Shown here in pieces: positions 27,690 to 37,079 of a DNA stretch of 64,000 nucleotides (positions are counted from its first letter, which is position 1; every line of letters starts with the position of its first letter). Under the pieces are notes generated by a model. The model ran no database searches. It had not been told where the DNA came from and saw nothing but the letters and a program-made list of their open reading frames with translations. Source of the stretch: an uncultured Cellulophaga sp. (lineage in GTDB: Bacteria; Bacteroidota; Bacteroidia; Flavobacteriales; Flavobacteriaceae). The stretch covers positions 1-64,000 of the forward strand of contig CANMEI010000002.1 in assembly GCA_947496695.1 (NCBI GenBank), given 5' to 3'. The position numbers were made by a program, and so were the translations under genes.

Positions 27690-28289
27690 ATGAAAAAAGG
27701 ACTAATCGCTCTAATTGCAATTGTAGCTCTAATTGCTGTTTTTGGAATGTGGTATGTAAGTACAAGTAATGGCTTAGTAGAGTTGGAAGGCCAAGCAACT
27801 AAACAATGGGCAAATGTTGAAAGCTCATACCAAAGAAGAAGTGACTTAATTGGCAACTTAGTAAAAACTGTACAAGGTGCTGCTGATTTTGAAAAAGGAA
27901 CTTTAACTGCTGTAATTGAAGCACGAGCTAAAGCTACCTCAACATCAATAAATGCAAATGACTTAACCCCTGAAAACATGCAAGCCTTTCAACAAGCACA
28001 AAGTGGACTTACTGGAGCGTTAAGTAAATTAATGGTTGTTGTTGAACGCTACCCTGAATTAAAGGCTAATCAAAATTTTCTTGAATTACAATCTCAATTA
28101 GAGGGTACTGAAAACAGAATTAATGTTGAGAGAAATCGTTTTAATGATTTGGCTGGAGATTACAATATCAAAATAAAGAAAATGCCTACTAATATTGTAG
28201 CTGCTCTTGGTGGTTTTGATCCTATGTCATTATTTAGTGCAAATGCTGGTGCAGAAAATGCTCCTGATGTAAATTTTGATTTCAATTAA
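27690..28289 (+). CDS. LemA family membrane protein
   Basis: The 199-residue protein begins with a transmembrane helix (LIALIAIVALIAVFGMWYV) and carries LemA landmarks: QWANVESSYQRRSDLIGNLV, AVIEARAKA, and VERYPELKANQNFLELQSQL followed by LEGTENRINVERNRFND; each is part of one conserved helical domain. LemA proteins are inner-membrane proteins with the bulk outside or inside not firmly settled. It is next to two TPM-domain genes, its commonest genomic partners. Confidence 0.95.
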   Translation: MKKGLIALIAIVALIAVFGMWYVSTSNGLVELEGQATKQWANVESSYQRRSDLIGNLVKTVQGAADFEKGTLTAVIEARAKATSTSINANDLTPENMQAFQQAQSGLTGALSKLMVVVERYPELKANQNFLELQSQLEGTENRINVERNRFNDLAGDYNIKIKKMPTNIVAALGGFDPMSLFSANAGAENAPDVNFDFN

Positions 28290-28300
28290 AAACCATAACA

Positions 28301-28738
28301 ATGTCTAAAGTAGAAAATTTTTTAACTCCAGAAGAAGAACAAGAAATTGTTCAAGCTATTGTTGAGGCTGAAAAAAATACTTCAGGCGAAATACGAGTAC
28401 ACCTTGAAGCGCATAGTAAAATAGAACATTTTAAGCGTGCACAAGAAGTTTTTCATTTCTTAAAAATGGATAACACTAAAGAAGAAAACGGTGTACTTAT
28501 TTATGTTGCTGTAAATGATAAAAAATTTGTTATTTATGGTGATAAAGGTATTAATAAAGTAGTTCCAGATAATTTTTGGGACACTACAAAAGATACTATT
28601 CAAACACAATTTGTAAAAGGAAACTTTAAACAAGGTATAATTGATGGTATTTTAAAAGCTGGTTATGAGCTTGAAAAACATTTTCCTTGGCAAGATAACG
28701 ACACAAACGAGCTTAGCAATGAAGTTTCTAAAGGGTAG
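28301..28738 (+). CDS. TPM domain protein (TLP18.3/Psb32/MOLO-1 type), short soluble copy
   Basis: The 145-residue protein opens with FLTPEEEQEIVQAIVEAE and TSGEIRVHLEAHS, then VLIYVAVNDKKFVIYGDKGI and GNFKQGIIDGILKAG, matching the TPM domain. It lacks a signal peptide and C-terminal anchor, unlike the next gene. The 3-prime end overlaps the next TPM gene by 20 bases, so the two are translationally coupled. TPM proteins are often found with LemA; the biochemical role in bacteria is not settled. Confidence 0.88.
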   Translation: MSKVENFLTPEEEQEIVQAIVEAEKNTSGEIRVHLEAHSKIEHFKRAQEVFHFLKMDNTKEENGVLIYVAVNDKKFVIYGDKGINKVVPDNFWDTTKDTIQTQFVKGNFKQGIIDGILKAGYELEKHFPWQDNDTNELSNEVSKG

Positions 28739-29522
28739 TTTTACCATCTTATTTTTATTGGTTTTTGGTTTTAGCTATTGCCAATTTCAAATACCAGAAA
28801 AGCCAAGTGAGCAAAAAGCTGTTTATGATTACATAAACCTTTTATCTAGCTCTCAACAAAATAGTTTAAGCCAAAAACTAAAGCACTATGCAGATAGCAC
28901 ATCAACCCAAATTGTAATTGCAGTAATAAGTTCAACAAACGGAGAAGGTATTAATTATTTAGGTGCGCAATGGGGACAAAAATGGGGCATTGGCCAAGAT
29001 GGTAAAGACAATGGTATTTTACTTTTATTAGCCAAAGATGACAGAAAAGTTGCTATCAACACAGGGTATGGTGTTGAAGGCTCTATTACCGACGCTTTAT
29101 CCAAACAAATTATTGAACAAGTTATTATCCCTGAATTTAAAACAGGAGATTATTATAGAGGCTTAAGCCTGGGTGCTGATGCTATTTTTAGCGCATTGAA
29201 TGCTGAGTTTACTGAAAACAGAACATTTAGCAACAATTCATTCCCTCTTAAAAACATTTTTCCTTTTATTATTTTCATCGTAATCATCATTATTTTAGTC
29301 AATAAAAACCGTGGAAACGGTAGCAACGGTAGCGGTGGAAATAGAGGTAATCGATCTGGTGGATTTGATATTTGGGATGCCATTATACTAAGTAACATGG
29401 GCCGAGGTGGACACAGCTCTGGAGGCGGAAGTTTTGGTGGTGGCTTCGGAGGCAGTGGCGGATTTGGCGGTGGTTTCGGCGGTGGCGGATTCGGCGGTGG
29501 CGGTGCTTCTGGTGGTTGGTAA
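28719..29522 (+). CDS. TPM domain protein with signal peptide, membrane helix and Gly-rich tail
   Basis: I chose ATG 28719 because it gives a clear signal peptide (MKFLKGSFTILFLLVFGF) and a TPM domain directly after; this yields 267 residues. The domain has VYDYINLLS, QIVIAVISSTNGEGI and GKDNGILLLLAKDDRKVAI. A transmembrane helix follows (FIIFIVIIIILV), then a tail dominated by Gly (GGFGGGFGGGG-like runs). The layout matches YgcG-type proteins. It ends the M23-MerR-LemA-TPM-TPM operon. Confidence 0.92.
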   Translation: MKFLKGSFTILFLLVFGFSYCQFQIPEKPSEQKAVYDYINLLSSSQQNSLSQKLKHYADSTSTQIVIAVISSTNGEGINYLGAQWGQKWGIGQDGKDNGILLLLAKDDRKVAINTGYGVEGSITDALSKQIIEQVIIPEFKTGDYYRGLSLGADAIFSALNAEFTENRTFSNNSFPLKNIFPFIIFIVIIIILVNKNRGNGSNGSGGNRGNRSGGFDIWDAIILSNMGRGGHSSGGGSFGGGFGGSGGFGGGFGGGGFGGGGASGGW

Positions 29523-29577
29523 ATTTTAAAAGCAACCTTTTTATATTTTTTTCATCTAACAAGAAACATAAATAATC

Positions 29578-30027
29578 ATGAAGAAATTACTACTATTACC
29601 TTTACTTTTATTATTAACCTTCTGTGGTAACGAAGATGATACTGAAGATTGTAGCACTATCTCTTGTGAAGGAGGCCCAAATTTAATTATAACAGTACTT
29701 AATAAAACTACCGGCGATAATTTATTTTCAAATGAAACATACACCGCCGAAGATGTAACGATAACTGATGAAAATGGTGATGACATAAGTTATTATGATG
29801 TTTCAAATGGTTCTATTTACATACAAGTTTTAGGCGTTGAAAATGATGTTAATACATATATGCTTAATATAGCTGATGATATTACAATGACTACCGATGT
29901 AGAACTTATTGAAAATAATAATTCTACCGGATGTTGTAGTTACCCTGTAAAAGTTGGAACCATAGACTTAGTGGCATCACACGAGACAGAAATAACGGAA
30001 GGTTCAATTACAATTTATGTTGAGTAA
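29578..30027 (+). CDS. Hypothetical lipoprotein
   Basis: The 149-residue product has a Leu-rich lipoprotein signal ending LLTFC (Cys about residue 16) and an acidic start (GNEDDTEDC). It is followed by a beta-rich domain with LIITVLNKTTGDNLF and VTITDENGDD. A CC pair (TGCC) near residue 122 may form a disulfide with the early Cys residues. It is 55 bases after the TPM operon and has its own terminator. Function unknown. Confidence 0.55.
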   Translation: MKKLLLLPLLLLLTFCGNEDDTEDCSTISCEGGPNLIITVLNKTTGDNLFSNETYTAEDVTITDENGDDISYYDVSNGSIYIQVLGVENDVNTYMLNIADDITMTTDVELIENNNSTGCCSYPVKVGTIDLVASHETEITEGSITIYVE

Positions 30028-30120
30028 ATATATATGTTACAACAATAAAGCTCATTGTTGCAACTGTTATATCAACCCCTAATAATAACTACTACATTAT
30101 TAGTATTTTAAATAAATCAA

Positions 30121-30162
30121 AAAAAAGCTCCAATAATAAAAATTATTATTGGAGCTTTTTTT
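30121..30162. terminator. Bidirectional terminator before der
   Basis: AAGCTCCAATAATA pairs with TATTATTGGAGCTT with an A tract before and a T tract after; it serves the convergent lipoprotein and der genes. Confidence 0.9.
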
Positions 30163-30200
30163 TAGTCTAGTAAATGTTAAGTTATAAAATTGTATTACAA

Positions 30201-31508
30201 TTATTTCTTTCTCATAAAAACAGAGATAGGAACACCATTAAAGTCAAAATTATCACGAAGTTTATTTTCTAAGAAACGCTTATAAGGGTCACGCACATAT
30301 TGTGGTAAGTTACAAAAAAATGCAAACTGCGGATATGGAGTTGGTAATTGCGTACAGAATTTAATTTTCACAAACTTTCCTTTATAAGCAGGTGGTGGGT
30401 TATTTTCTATAATTGGAAGCATTACATCATTAAACTTACGTGTTTGTATTTTTCGGCTTCTACTCTCGTAAACTTTAACAGCAGTTTCTATAGCTTTAAA
30501 TATACGTTGCTTAGTTAATACTGATATAAAGATAATAGGCACATCAGTAAATGGCTCCATTGCTTCCTTAATCTTATCAGTATAACGTTTCATACTATTG
30601 GTTTCCTTATCCTCAACCAAATCCCACTTATTCACCAATACAACTATACCCTTGTTATTACGTTGTGCTAACCAGAAAATGTTTTGTACTTGACCATCAA
30701 AACCACGAGTAGCATCTAATATTAAAATACAAACATCAGCATGCTCTATAGCACGCACAGAACGCATTACTGAATAAAACTCCAAATCTTCTTTTACTTT
30801 CGCTTTTCTACGAATACCTGCAGTATCTACTAGATTAAATTCGAAACCAAAACGGTTGTATTTCGTATCAATACTATCACGTGTAGTACCTGCAACATCT
30901 GTTACAATGTAACGTTCTTCGCCAATTAAGGCATTTATAAATGATGATTTACCTGCATTTGGTCTACCAACTACAGCAAAACGTGGTAATTCATCACTAG
31001 TATCTTCTTCTTTTTCAGGTAAAACCTCAACAAGTGCATCTAATAAATCACCTGTACCACTACCGCTTGTACTAGCAATCGTAAAATAGTCTCCTAAGCC
31101 AAGTGCATAAAACTCAACAGCATCTTCTGCTCTTTTTGAATTATCTACTTTATTTACAGCTAATAAAACTGGCTTTTTTACACGACGTAACAAATTAGCT
31201 ACATCTTCATCCATACCAGTTATACCAGACTCAACATCAACCATAAAAATTATGGCATCAGCTTCATCGATAGCTAATTCTACTTGTTTATCTATTTCTG
31301 CTTCAAAAACATCATCACTTCCTTTTACATAACCTCCAGTATCAATAACTGAAAATTCTTTACCATTCCAATCACTTTTCCCGTAGTGACGGTCACGTGT
31401 TACACCACTAACGGCATCAACAATAGCTTCTCTACGTTGAATTAATCGGTTAAAAAAAGTTGATTTACCTACATTAGGTCTCCCTACAATGGCTACAATA
31501 GCACTCAT
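30201..31508 (-). CDS. der: Ribosome assembly GTPase Der (EngA)
   Basis: The 435-residue protein has two tandem GTPase domains. The first has [12 protein letters not shown] (G1, residues 8-19), DTGG (G3) and NKVD (G4); the second has [12 protein letters not shown] (G1), DTAG and NKWD. A KH-like C-terminal domain ends the protein. Der acts in 50S ribosomal subunit maturation. Full length. It is a separate transcript divergent from the GTG-started gene at 31674. Confidence 0.98.
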   Translation of the reverse strand: MSAIVAIVGRPNVGKSTFFNRLIQRREAIVDAVSGVTRDRHYGKSDWNGKEFSVIDTGGYVKGSDDVFEAEIDKQVELAIDEADAIIFMVDVESGITGMDEDVANLLRRVKKPVLLAVNKVDNSKRAEDAVEFYALGLGDYFTIASTSGSGTGDLLDALVEVLPEKEEDTSDELPRFAVVGRPNAGKSSFINALIGEERYIVTDVAGTTRDSIDTKYNRFGFEFNLVDTAGIRRKAKVKEDLEFYSVMRSVRAIEHADVCILILDATRGFDGQVQNIFWLAQRNNKGIVVLVNKWDLVEDKETNSMKRYTDKIKEAMEPFTDVPIIFISVLTKQRIFKAIETAVKVYESRSRKIQTRKFNDVMLPIIENNPPPAYKGKFVKIKFCTQLPTPYPQFAFFCNLPQYVRDPYKRFLENKLRDNFDFNGVPISVFMRKK

Positions 31509-31673
31509 ACTTCGATATTTTGGTGCAAAAGTACTATTATTTATTGAAGAAAAATGATATCTTATCTACCTAAATAGCTGTTACTCTGAAATTAGAGAAT
31601 CAAAAAATACCATTGTCATGTTTTTTTGATTTATAAATTATAGAACAATCTCTTTAAAATAAAAAACATACGA

Positions 31674-32168
31674 GTGAAAAAGCTACCAAATACTATTGTT
31701 TTAAGACCTCACTTTCAGATTGAATTACAATCTGAAAACGAAAAAATATTGACTGTTTTTGAAAGTTCAAAACACACATCAATTACATGTAAACGTTTAG
31801 ATAATCATATTTTTCTAAAATTTAAACCAAACAAAAATCACTTTTGGTCTCCTCAATTACATTTAGAAATTACATCTAATGAAGTTAACAAAACTTGTGA
31901 AATTTATGGTGTATTTGGCCCGAACCCTTCACTATGGACATTTTTTATGTTTCTCCATTTTGGCATTGCAACTTTATTTATCGTATTATCTATTTGGGCA
32001 TATTCAAGTTTCACTTTAAATAAACCTTACGGACTTAAAGTTAGCCTAATGCTATTAATGATAATACTTTGGGTCTCATTCTACATATTTGGCCGTATCG
32101 GAAAAAGAAAGGGAAAACCACAAATGCAGGAACTATTCGATTACGTAAAAACTATTATAAACAAATAA
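31674..32168 (+). CDS. Hypothetical membrane protein with two transmembrane helices
   Basis: GTG at 31674 is the only reasonable start. The 164-residue product has a soluble N-terminal half (LRPHFQIELQSENEKILTVF and on), two transmembrane helices (about 89-110 and 120-140) and a short basic tail. The soluble part looks beta-rich. I do not recognise it; it lies alone between divergent der and convergent era. Confidence 0.55.
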   Translation: MKKLPNTIVLRPHFQIELQSENEKILTVFESSKHTSITCKRLDNHIFLKFKPNKNHFWSPQLHLEITSNEVNKTCEIYGVFGPNPSLWTFFMFLHFGIATLFIVLSIWAYSSFTLNKPYGLKVSLMLLMIILWVSFYIFGRIGKRKGKPQMQELFDYVKTIINK

Positions 32169-32194
32169 TCCTCAAGTATAAAAACTTGAGGATT
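32167..32194. terminator. Hairpin between the hypothetical gene and era
   Basis: AATCCTCAAGT (32167-32177) and ACTTGAGGATT (32184-32194) form an 11-base-pair perfect stem with an ATAAAA loop. The following T run is weak, so the terminator is tentative. Confidence 0.55.
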
Positions 32195-32223
32195 ATAATT
32201 ATATAACATATATTATTTAAGAA

Positions 32224-33111
32224 CTAGCCTTGATTATAACCAAAACGTTTCAACTGGTTTGCATTACTACGCCAATTTTTATTCACTTTCACGTAAAGCT
32301 CAAGATGCACTTGCTTATCAAAGAATTTTTCTAAATCTTTTCTAGACTCTACACCTACTCTTTTTAGTGCACTACCTTTATGACCAATAATAATTCCTTT
32401 TTGAGAATCACGCTCGACCATAATTACTGATCGCATTCTAATAATATCATCATCTTCAAAAAACTCTTCAGTATCTATCTCTACTGAATAAGGAATTTCT
32501 TTTTTATAATTCTGTAATATTTTCTCGCGAATAGTCTCATTAACAAAAAAACGTTCAGGCTTATCTGTCAATTGATCTTTTGGATAGTACGGTGGTGCTA
32601 CAGGTAATAATTCAATTATCCGAAGAAAAACTTCTTTTACATTAAAGTTTTGTAAAGCACTTATTGGGTGTATCTCAGCTGTTGGTAATTGCTCATGCCA
32701 ATATTGCACTTGCTCTTCTAACACACCTTGTTCAGATACATCTATTTTATTTAATAATAAAAGTACTGGAATTTTTGAATTCTTTAATTTTTCAAAAAAA
32801 CGTTCGTCTTTTAAAGCCTTCTCTCCTATTTCAACCATATAGATCAAAATATCAGCATCTTCAAAGGCCGATTTTACAAAATCCATCATAGAAGATTGAA
32901 GCTCGTATGCAGGTTTTATAATACCCGGAGTATCAGATAAAATTGCCTGAAAATCGTCTCCATTTACAATTCCTAAAATACGATGCCTTGTAGTTTGTGC
33001 TTTTGAAGTAATTATAGATAATTTTTCTCCTACAAATGCATTCATCAAGGTTGACTTACCTACATTAGGATTTCCAATAATATTTACAAAACCAGCTTTA
33101 TGATCTGCCAT
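32224..33111 (-). CDS. era: Era GTPase
   Basis: The 295-residue protein has GTPase motifs GNPNVGKSTLMN (G1), SDTPGI (G3) and LNKID (G4), followed by a KH domain with IMVERDSQKGIIIGHKGSALK, of which GHKG is the RNA-binding loop. Era binds 16S rRNA and helps 30S assembly. It overlaps the 3-prime end of the symporter gene by 14 bases, suggesting translational coupling. Confidence 0.97.
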   Translation of the reverse strand: MADHKAGFVNIIGNPNVGKSTLMNAFVGEKLSIITSKAQTTRHRILGIVNGDDFQAILSDTPGIIKPAYELQSSMMDFVKSAFEDADILIYMVEIGEKALKDERFFEKLKNSKIPVLLLLNKIDVSEQGVLEEQVQYWHEQLPTAEIHPISALQNFNVKEVFLRIIELLPVAPPYYPKDQLTDKPERFFVNETIREKILQNYKKEIPYSVEIDTEEFFEDDDIIRMRSVIMVERDSQKGIIIGHKGSALKRVGVESRKDLEKFFDKQVHLELYVKVNKNWRSNANQLKRFGYNQG

Positions 33112-34462
33112 TCTTTAATTTTTTAAAATATGCAGTAGCAGCGACATTTACTTTAGGCGCTAATAACAAAACCGCTATCATATTTGGGATTACCATTAGA
33201 GAATATGATAAATCTATAAGGTTTTTTACCAAATCTAACGATGCTACTGCCGCAAAAATAATCATAATAACAAAGTATACGTTATATAATTTCCCAATTT
33301 TAGGATTTGTTAAAAATGATAAGCACTTTACTCCGTAATATGAATAGGTAAATAATGTTGATAATGCAAAAGCAGTTACTATTAACATTAACAATTTGTC
33401 ACCATACCCAAAAAGTGTTCTATTAAAGGCTTCAAGCGTCATTAGAATTCCACTAACATCTTCAGTATAAGCACCACTCAAAATAATTACTATTGCTGTG
33501 AAAGTACAGACTAGAATAGTATCAATAAAAGGACCTAACATTGCTACTAAACCTTCTTTAATAGGGTTATCAGTTTTTGACTGCCCATGATACATTGGCG
33601 CACTTCCTAAACCCGCTTCGTTTGAAAACATTGCTCTACGAACACCAATTATAACTAAACCCCAAAAGCCTCCTGTTACTATTGTATTAAAATTCCAAGC
33701 TTCAGTAAATATTAAACTTAATGCTGGCAATACTTTTTCAGAATTTACAACCATTACAACAACTACAGCTACTAAGTAAACAAAAACCATAAATGGAACA
33801 ACCCTAGATGATACTTTTGCTATTTTAGTTAACCCTCCAAAAATTACAAATGAAGTTATTATTGCTAAAACAGCACCAATACTCCATTTCCAAGTTTCCG
33901 CTTCCATTGCAAAAAGTGTTTCTTCTGGTTTTACGACCATCATGAAAGTTTCAGTAAATTGGTTGGCTGTAAAAACACCTAAAAAACCAAACATTCCACA
34001 AAGACAAAAGAAAATAGCAAGTGGTTTCCATTTTTCACCTAAGCCTTTAGTAATGTAGTACATTGGTCCCCCTTGTAGGTTACCATCTTTATCTGTTCCT
34101 CTATACATTACTGCTAACGTACATGAGTAAAATTTAATTCCCATGCCCAATAATGCTGTTATCCAGATCCAGAAAACTACTCCAGGACCACCATCATGTA
34201 TAGCTATTGCCACTCCCGATATATTCCCGAGTCCGACTGTAGCTGCCACTGCAGCCGAAAGTGCTTGAAAAGAACTTACATCACCTTTTGCATTTTTATC
34301 GTCGTATTTACCTGCCGTAATTGCTATTGCGTGTCCAAAATATCTAAAAGGAATAAACTTTGAATAAAATAATAACAACAAACCTCCACCAATTAAAAGT
34401 AAAAACATTGGCCATTCAGTATAAGGTAAAAGAAAGGAAAAGAAGTCATTAATAGCGTTCAT
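33098..34462 (-). CDS. Alanine or glycine:sodium symporter family protein
   Basis: The 454-residue protein has about 11 transmembrane helices and the AGCS family motifs: SAAVAATVGLGNISGVAIAI (part of the substrate/Na site, given here at its 20-residue core), GGPMYYI and RAMFSNEAGLGSAPM. It should import alanine or glycine with sodium. It is the first gene in a unit with era (overlap 14 bases). Which amino acid it prefers is not visible. Confidence 0.92.
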   Translation of the reverse strand: MNAINDFFSFLLPYTEWPMFLLLIGGGLLLLFYSKFIPFRYFGHAIAITAGKYDDKNAKGDVSSFQALSAAVAATVGLGNISGVAIAIHDGGPGVVFWIWITALLGMGIKFYSCTLAVMYRGTDKDGNLQGGPMYYITKGLGEKWKPLAIFFCLCGMFGFLGVFTANQFTETFMMVVKPEETLFAMEAETWKWSIGAVLAIITSFVIFGGLTKIAKVSSRVVPFMVFVYLVAVVVVMVVNSEKVLPALSLIFTEAWNFNTIVTGGFWGLVIIGVRRAMFSNEAGLGSAPMYHGQSKTDNPIKEGLVAMLGPFIDTILVCTFTAIVIILSGAYTEDVSGILMTLEAFNRTLFGYGDKLLMLIVTAFALSTLFTYSYYGVKCLSFLTNPKIGKLYNVYFVIMIIFAAVASLDLVKNLIDLSYSLMVIPNMIAVLLLAPKVNVAATAYFKKLKNGRS

Positions 34463-34539
34463 TCGGTAAATTTAGTTTAAATATTACGGGAATTTAAGGA
34501 TTTAAAATGATGCCTGAAAAATATTTATTGAAATAAGTT

Positions 34540-34570
34540 TTGATAGTACAGAAAAAGGGTTGTATATTTG
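34540..34570 (+). promoter_or_regulatory. Promoter of tRNA-fMet
   Basis: TTG at 34540-34542 and TATATTTG at 34563-34570, 20 bases apart, are a textbook Bacteroidota promoter. The tRNA begins 75 bases downstream of the -7 box. Confidence 0.8.
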
Positions 34571-34644
34571 CAACCTCAAAATAACGCAGTCAGCATTATG
34601 AACTGAAAGTTAAAAGCTAAGTTGTTTATTTTGAAATCGCAAAT

Positions 34645-34717
<73 letters not shown>

Positions 34718-34728
34718 CTAGTAAAATT

Positions 34729-34758
34729 AAGCCTTCACAGAAATGTGAGGGCTTTTTT
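34729..34758 (+). terminator. tRNA-fMet terminator
   Basis: AAGCCTTCACA (34729-34739) and TGTGAGGGCTT (34744-34754) pair, with one G-T wobble and a GAAA loop, followed by T tract. Confidence 0.9.
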
Positions 34759-34766
34759 ATGGGATG

Positions 34767-34787
34767 GGTACAACATAGGTACAACAT
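34767..34787. repeat. Tandem 11-base repeat (GGTACAACAT twice) beyond the tRNA
   Basis: GGTACAACAT occurs at 34767-34776 and 34778-34787, so the period is 11 bases, about one helical turn. It lies just after the tRNA terminator at the start of the accessory region. Integrase or excisionase binding sites often have this form; that role is inferred. Confidence 0.5.
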
Positions 34788-35256
34788 TTTGCTGTTTTTC
34801 ATGACCTCATTTATATTTATAGTATTTGATGATAAATGAAATTGTATTCTATTTTTAAACTTTTAATTTAATAGAATTTTGATTAGATAAACCCACTCAG
34901 CCCATTCCCCTGCATCCCGCAAAAAAAACTATATTTCGTGAAAAGAGCTTCCTACACAAGTTTTTGAAACAATCCTCAATTTTAGCTTTCCATTGAGTTA
35001 ACCTTTTCCGTTATTCTGGATAGTAAAACTTTATACATGAGTTTAATATTATGAATAAAGTCTGTTCTTCCAACCTTCTTAAATATTAATTTTAAGAAGG
35101 TTACATTTATCACTTCAAATCACCAGGATAACATTATATTTATGAATCTTATAATTAGTTTTGTGCGTCATACAAAAAAGTACGTGCATTCAGCAAGTTT
35201 CGGGTTTTAAAGGAGTGAAATCAATTCTATTTTTGCTGTCATAAAATTTGAACTTA
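34788..35256. other. Gene-free stretch at the start of the accessory region
   Basis: The 469 bases hold no supportable gene on either strand. A 12-base inverted repeat (AACCTTCTTAAA, 35072-35083, with its complement at 35091-35102) has no T tract. A TATTTTTG box at 35228-35235 may drive the downstream ada-like gene. The rest may be remnants of an integrase region, but I cannot demonstrate that. Confidence 0.35.
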
Positions 35257-36114
35257 ATGAATGAGCAAGAATTTATAAATTATACTCGAATAGCGAAAGC
35301 TATTGAATACATACAACAGAACTACACAAAGCAACCAACTCTTGAGGAGATTGCAAGAAAAGTACATTTAAGTCCTTTTCATTTTCAAAAAATATTTACA
35401 GATTGGGCAGGAGTTAGCCCAAAAAAATTCTTGCAATTTATAAGCGTTCAACATGCAAAACAAATTCTGAATAATTCACAAACTACTTTATTTGAAACTG
35501 CATATAAAACAGGACTTTCAGGCACAGGAAGATTACACGATTTGTTCGTGAAAATTGAGGGAATGACACCTGGAGAATACAAAAACAAAGGAGAAAACCT
35601 AACTATAAACTATAGTTTTGCAGAAAGTTTGTTTGGAAGAATTTTAGTTGCATCTACTCACAAAGGAATTTGCTATATGGGTTTTTCGGACGACAAACAA
35701 ATTGCATTTTCAGAATTGGAAAAACGCTTTCCAAAAGCCATTTTTATTCAACAAACAGACGAAATTCAACAAAATGCTTTGCAAATTTACACACAAGATT
35801 GGAGCAAGATTAATAAAATAAAACTACATCTAAAAGGAACAGATTTTCAGATAAAAGTTTGGGAAGCACTTTTAAAAATTCCAACTGGAAATTTAGTCAC
35901 TTATGGAAATATTGCAAAAGTCATTCAAAAACCGAAAGCATCAAGAGCAGTCGGAACAGCTATCGGAAATAATCCAATTGCTTTTTTAATTCCTTGCCAT
36001 AGAGTCATTCAATCCACAGGAATATTTGGTGGTTATATGTGGGGTGCCACTCGAAAAACCGCCATTATCGGTTGGGAAGCATCAAAAATAAATACTTCAA
36101 ATATTACCGTTTAG
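35257..36114 (+). CDS. AraC-type regulator fused to O6-methylguanine-DNA methyltransferase (Ada without zinc domain)
   Basis: ATG 35257 is preferred to a TTG nine bases upstream. The 285-residue protein has an AraC/XylS helix-turn-helix domain (about 8-112, PTLEEIARKVHLSPFHFQ) and a methyltransferase domain (about 120-280). The active-site motif IPCHRV contains Cys247 and is followed by GGYMWG. It would repair O6-methylguanine and, like Ada, may switch on its own operon. The usual Ada zinc domain is missing here and encoded separately downstream (36835), in damaged form. It is first of a four-gene alkylation cassette. Confidence 0.92.
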   Translation: MNEQEFINYTRIAKAIEYIQQNYTKQPTLEEIARKVHLSPFHFQKIFTDWAGVSPKKFLQFISVQHAKQILNNSQTTLFETAYKTGLSGTGRLHDLFVKIEGMTPGEYKNKGENLTINYSFAESLFGRILVASTHKGICYMGFSDDKQIAFSELEKRFPKAIFIQQTDEIQQNALQIYTQDWSKINKIKLHLKGTDFQIKVWEALLKIPTGNLVTYGNIAKVIQKPKASRAVGTAIGNNPIAFLIPCHRVIQSTGIFGGYMWGATRKTAIIGWEASKINTSNITV

Positions 36115-36116
36115 CA

Positions 36117-36830
36117 ATGGAAAATTTAAAAGAGAAATTGACTTTAACCGATTGGCAATCCGTTTCTGAATCAATGAACGAAAAAGGCTATGCCATTGTT
36201 CCAGAAATACTTTCAGATGAACAATGCAACCAACTTATACAAAAATACAATAATCAAAATTTGTACAGAAAAACGGTTGTAATGGAACGCTATCGTTTTG
36301 GTTTGGGCGAATATAAATACTTCGACTATCCTCTTCCTAAAATTATTCAAATACTAAGAGAAGCGATATATCCAAAACTTTCACCTATTGCAAATCTTTG
36401 GATGAAGGTGTTGAATATTGATAAAGTATTTCCCGAAACATTTGAAGAATTGCAATCGCTATGCCATCAAAATAATCAGTTAAAACCAACACCATTGATT
36501 TTAAAATATGGAAAAGGCGGTTTTAATACTTTGCATCAAGATTTATATGGAGATGTTTATTTTCCAATGCAAACTGTTCTTTTTTTAAACGAACCAGATA
36601 AAGATTTCACAGGCGGAGAATTTGTTTTGACACAACAAACACCAAGAGCACAATCCAAAGCCATAGTTTTAAAACCAAAAAAAGGTGATATGCTCATTTT
36701 TACTACGAATTTCCGACCAATTAAAGGCACAAGAGGTTATTATCGAGTAAATATGAAACACGGAGTTAGTGAAGTAATAAGCGGAGAACGATATACTTTA
36801 GGTGTTATATTTCACGAAGCAACCAGTTAA
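36117..36830 (+). CDS. 2OG-Fe(II) oxygenase
   Basis: The start at 36117, two bases after the ada-like stop, is chosen for its coupling to the upstream gene. The 237-residue protein has a double-stranded beta-helix iron site HQD (His140, Asp142) and His215 in MKHGVS, with Arg225 as 2-oxoglutarate ligand. The motif NTLHQDLYGDVYFPMQ and the GGEF segment place it in the prolyl-hydroxylase-like 2OG group repeatedly found in ada operons. It probably acts in alkylation repair, but the exact substrate is unknown. All ligands are intact, unlike the two genes after it. Confidence 0.88.
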   Translation: MENLKEKLTLTDWQSVSESMNEKGYAIVPEILSDEQCNQLIQKYNNQNLYRKTVVMERYRFGLGEYKYFDYPLPKIIQILREAIYPKLSPIANLWMKVLNIDKVFPETFEELQSLCHQNNQLKPTPLILKYGKGGFNTLHQDLYGDVYFPMQTVLFLNEPDKDFTGGEFVLTQQTPRAQSKAIVLKPKKGDMLIFTTNFRPIKGTRGYYRVNMKHGVSEVISGERYTLGVIFHEATS

Positions 36831-36834
36831 TAAA

Positions 36835-37079
36835 ATGATAAAACATTCGGACATTGATAATGCCGAACTTCATCAAAAAATAAAACGAAAGGAAATCGTT
36901 TATGGCGGAAATCTCAACCTGAAAATTTACGGGACTTTACAATGTAAATCAGGAAAAAGAATGAAAACCAAAAACCGTGTTTTTTCAATACAGTAGAACA
37001 AGCCAAAAAACTTGGGTTTAGACCTTGTGGACATTGTATGCGAGCCGACTACAAAATTTGGAAAAATGGACTTTTTTAA
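36835..37079 (+). pseudogene. Ada zinc-binding domain protein, frameshifted
   Basis: The first frame begins MIKHSDIDNAELHQ and has VYGGNLNLKIYGTLQCKSGK with the first Cys of the Ada zinc domain, but it stops at a TAG near 36993. The second half, FFNTVEQAKKLGFRPCGHCM followed by RADYKIWKNGLF, continues in the next frame to TAA at 37079, with the Cys-x-x-Cys pair. The break falls in the T run 36980-36985; one T more would restore one frame of about 81 codons. So it is a recent single-base deletion, or a sequencing error in a homopolymer. Confidence 0.85.

Noticed and set aside
35072..35102. 12-base inverted repeat as a terminator
   Set aside because: No T tract follows on either strand; kept only as an inverted repeat.
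36117..36830. AlkB or phytanoyl-type assignment for the 2OG oxygenase
   Set aside because: The NTLHQDLYGD and MKHGVS motifs fit the prolyl-hydroxylase-like group found in ada operons; the AlkB signature is in the following gene.
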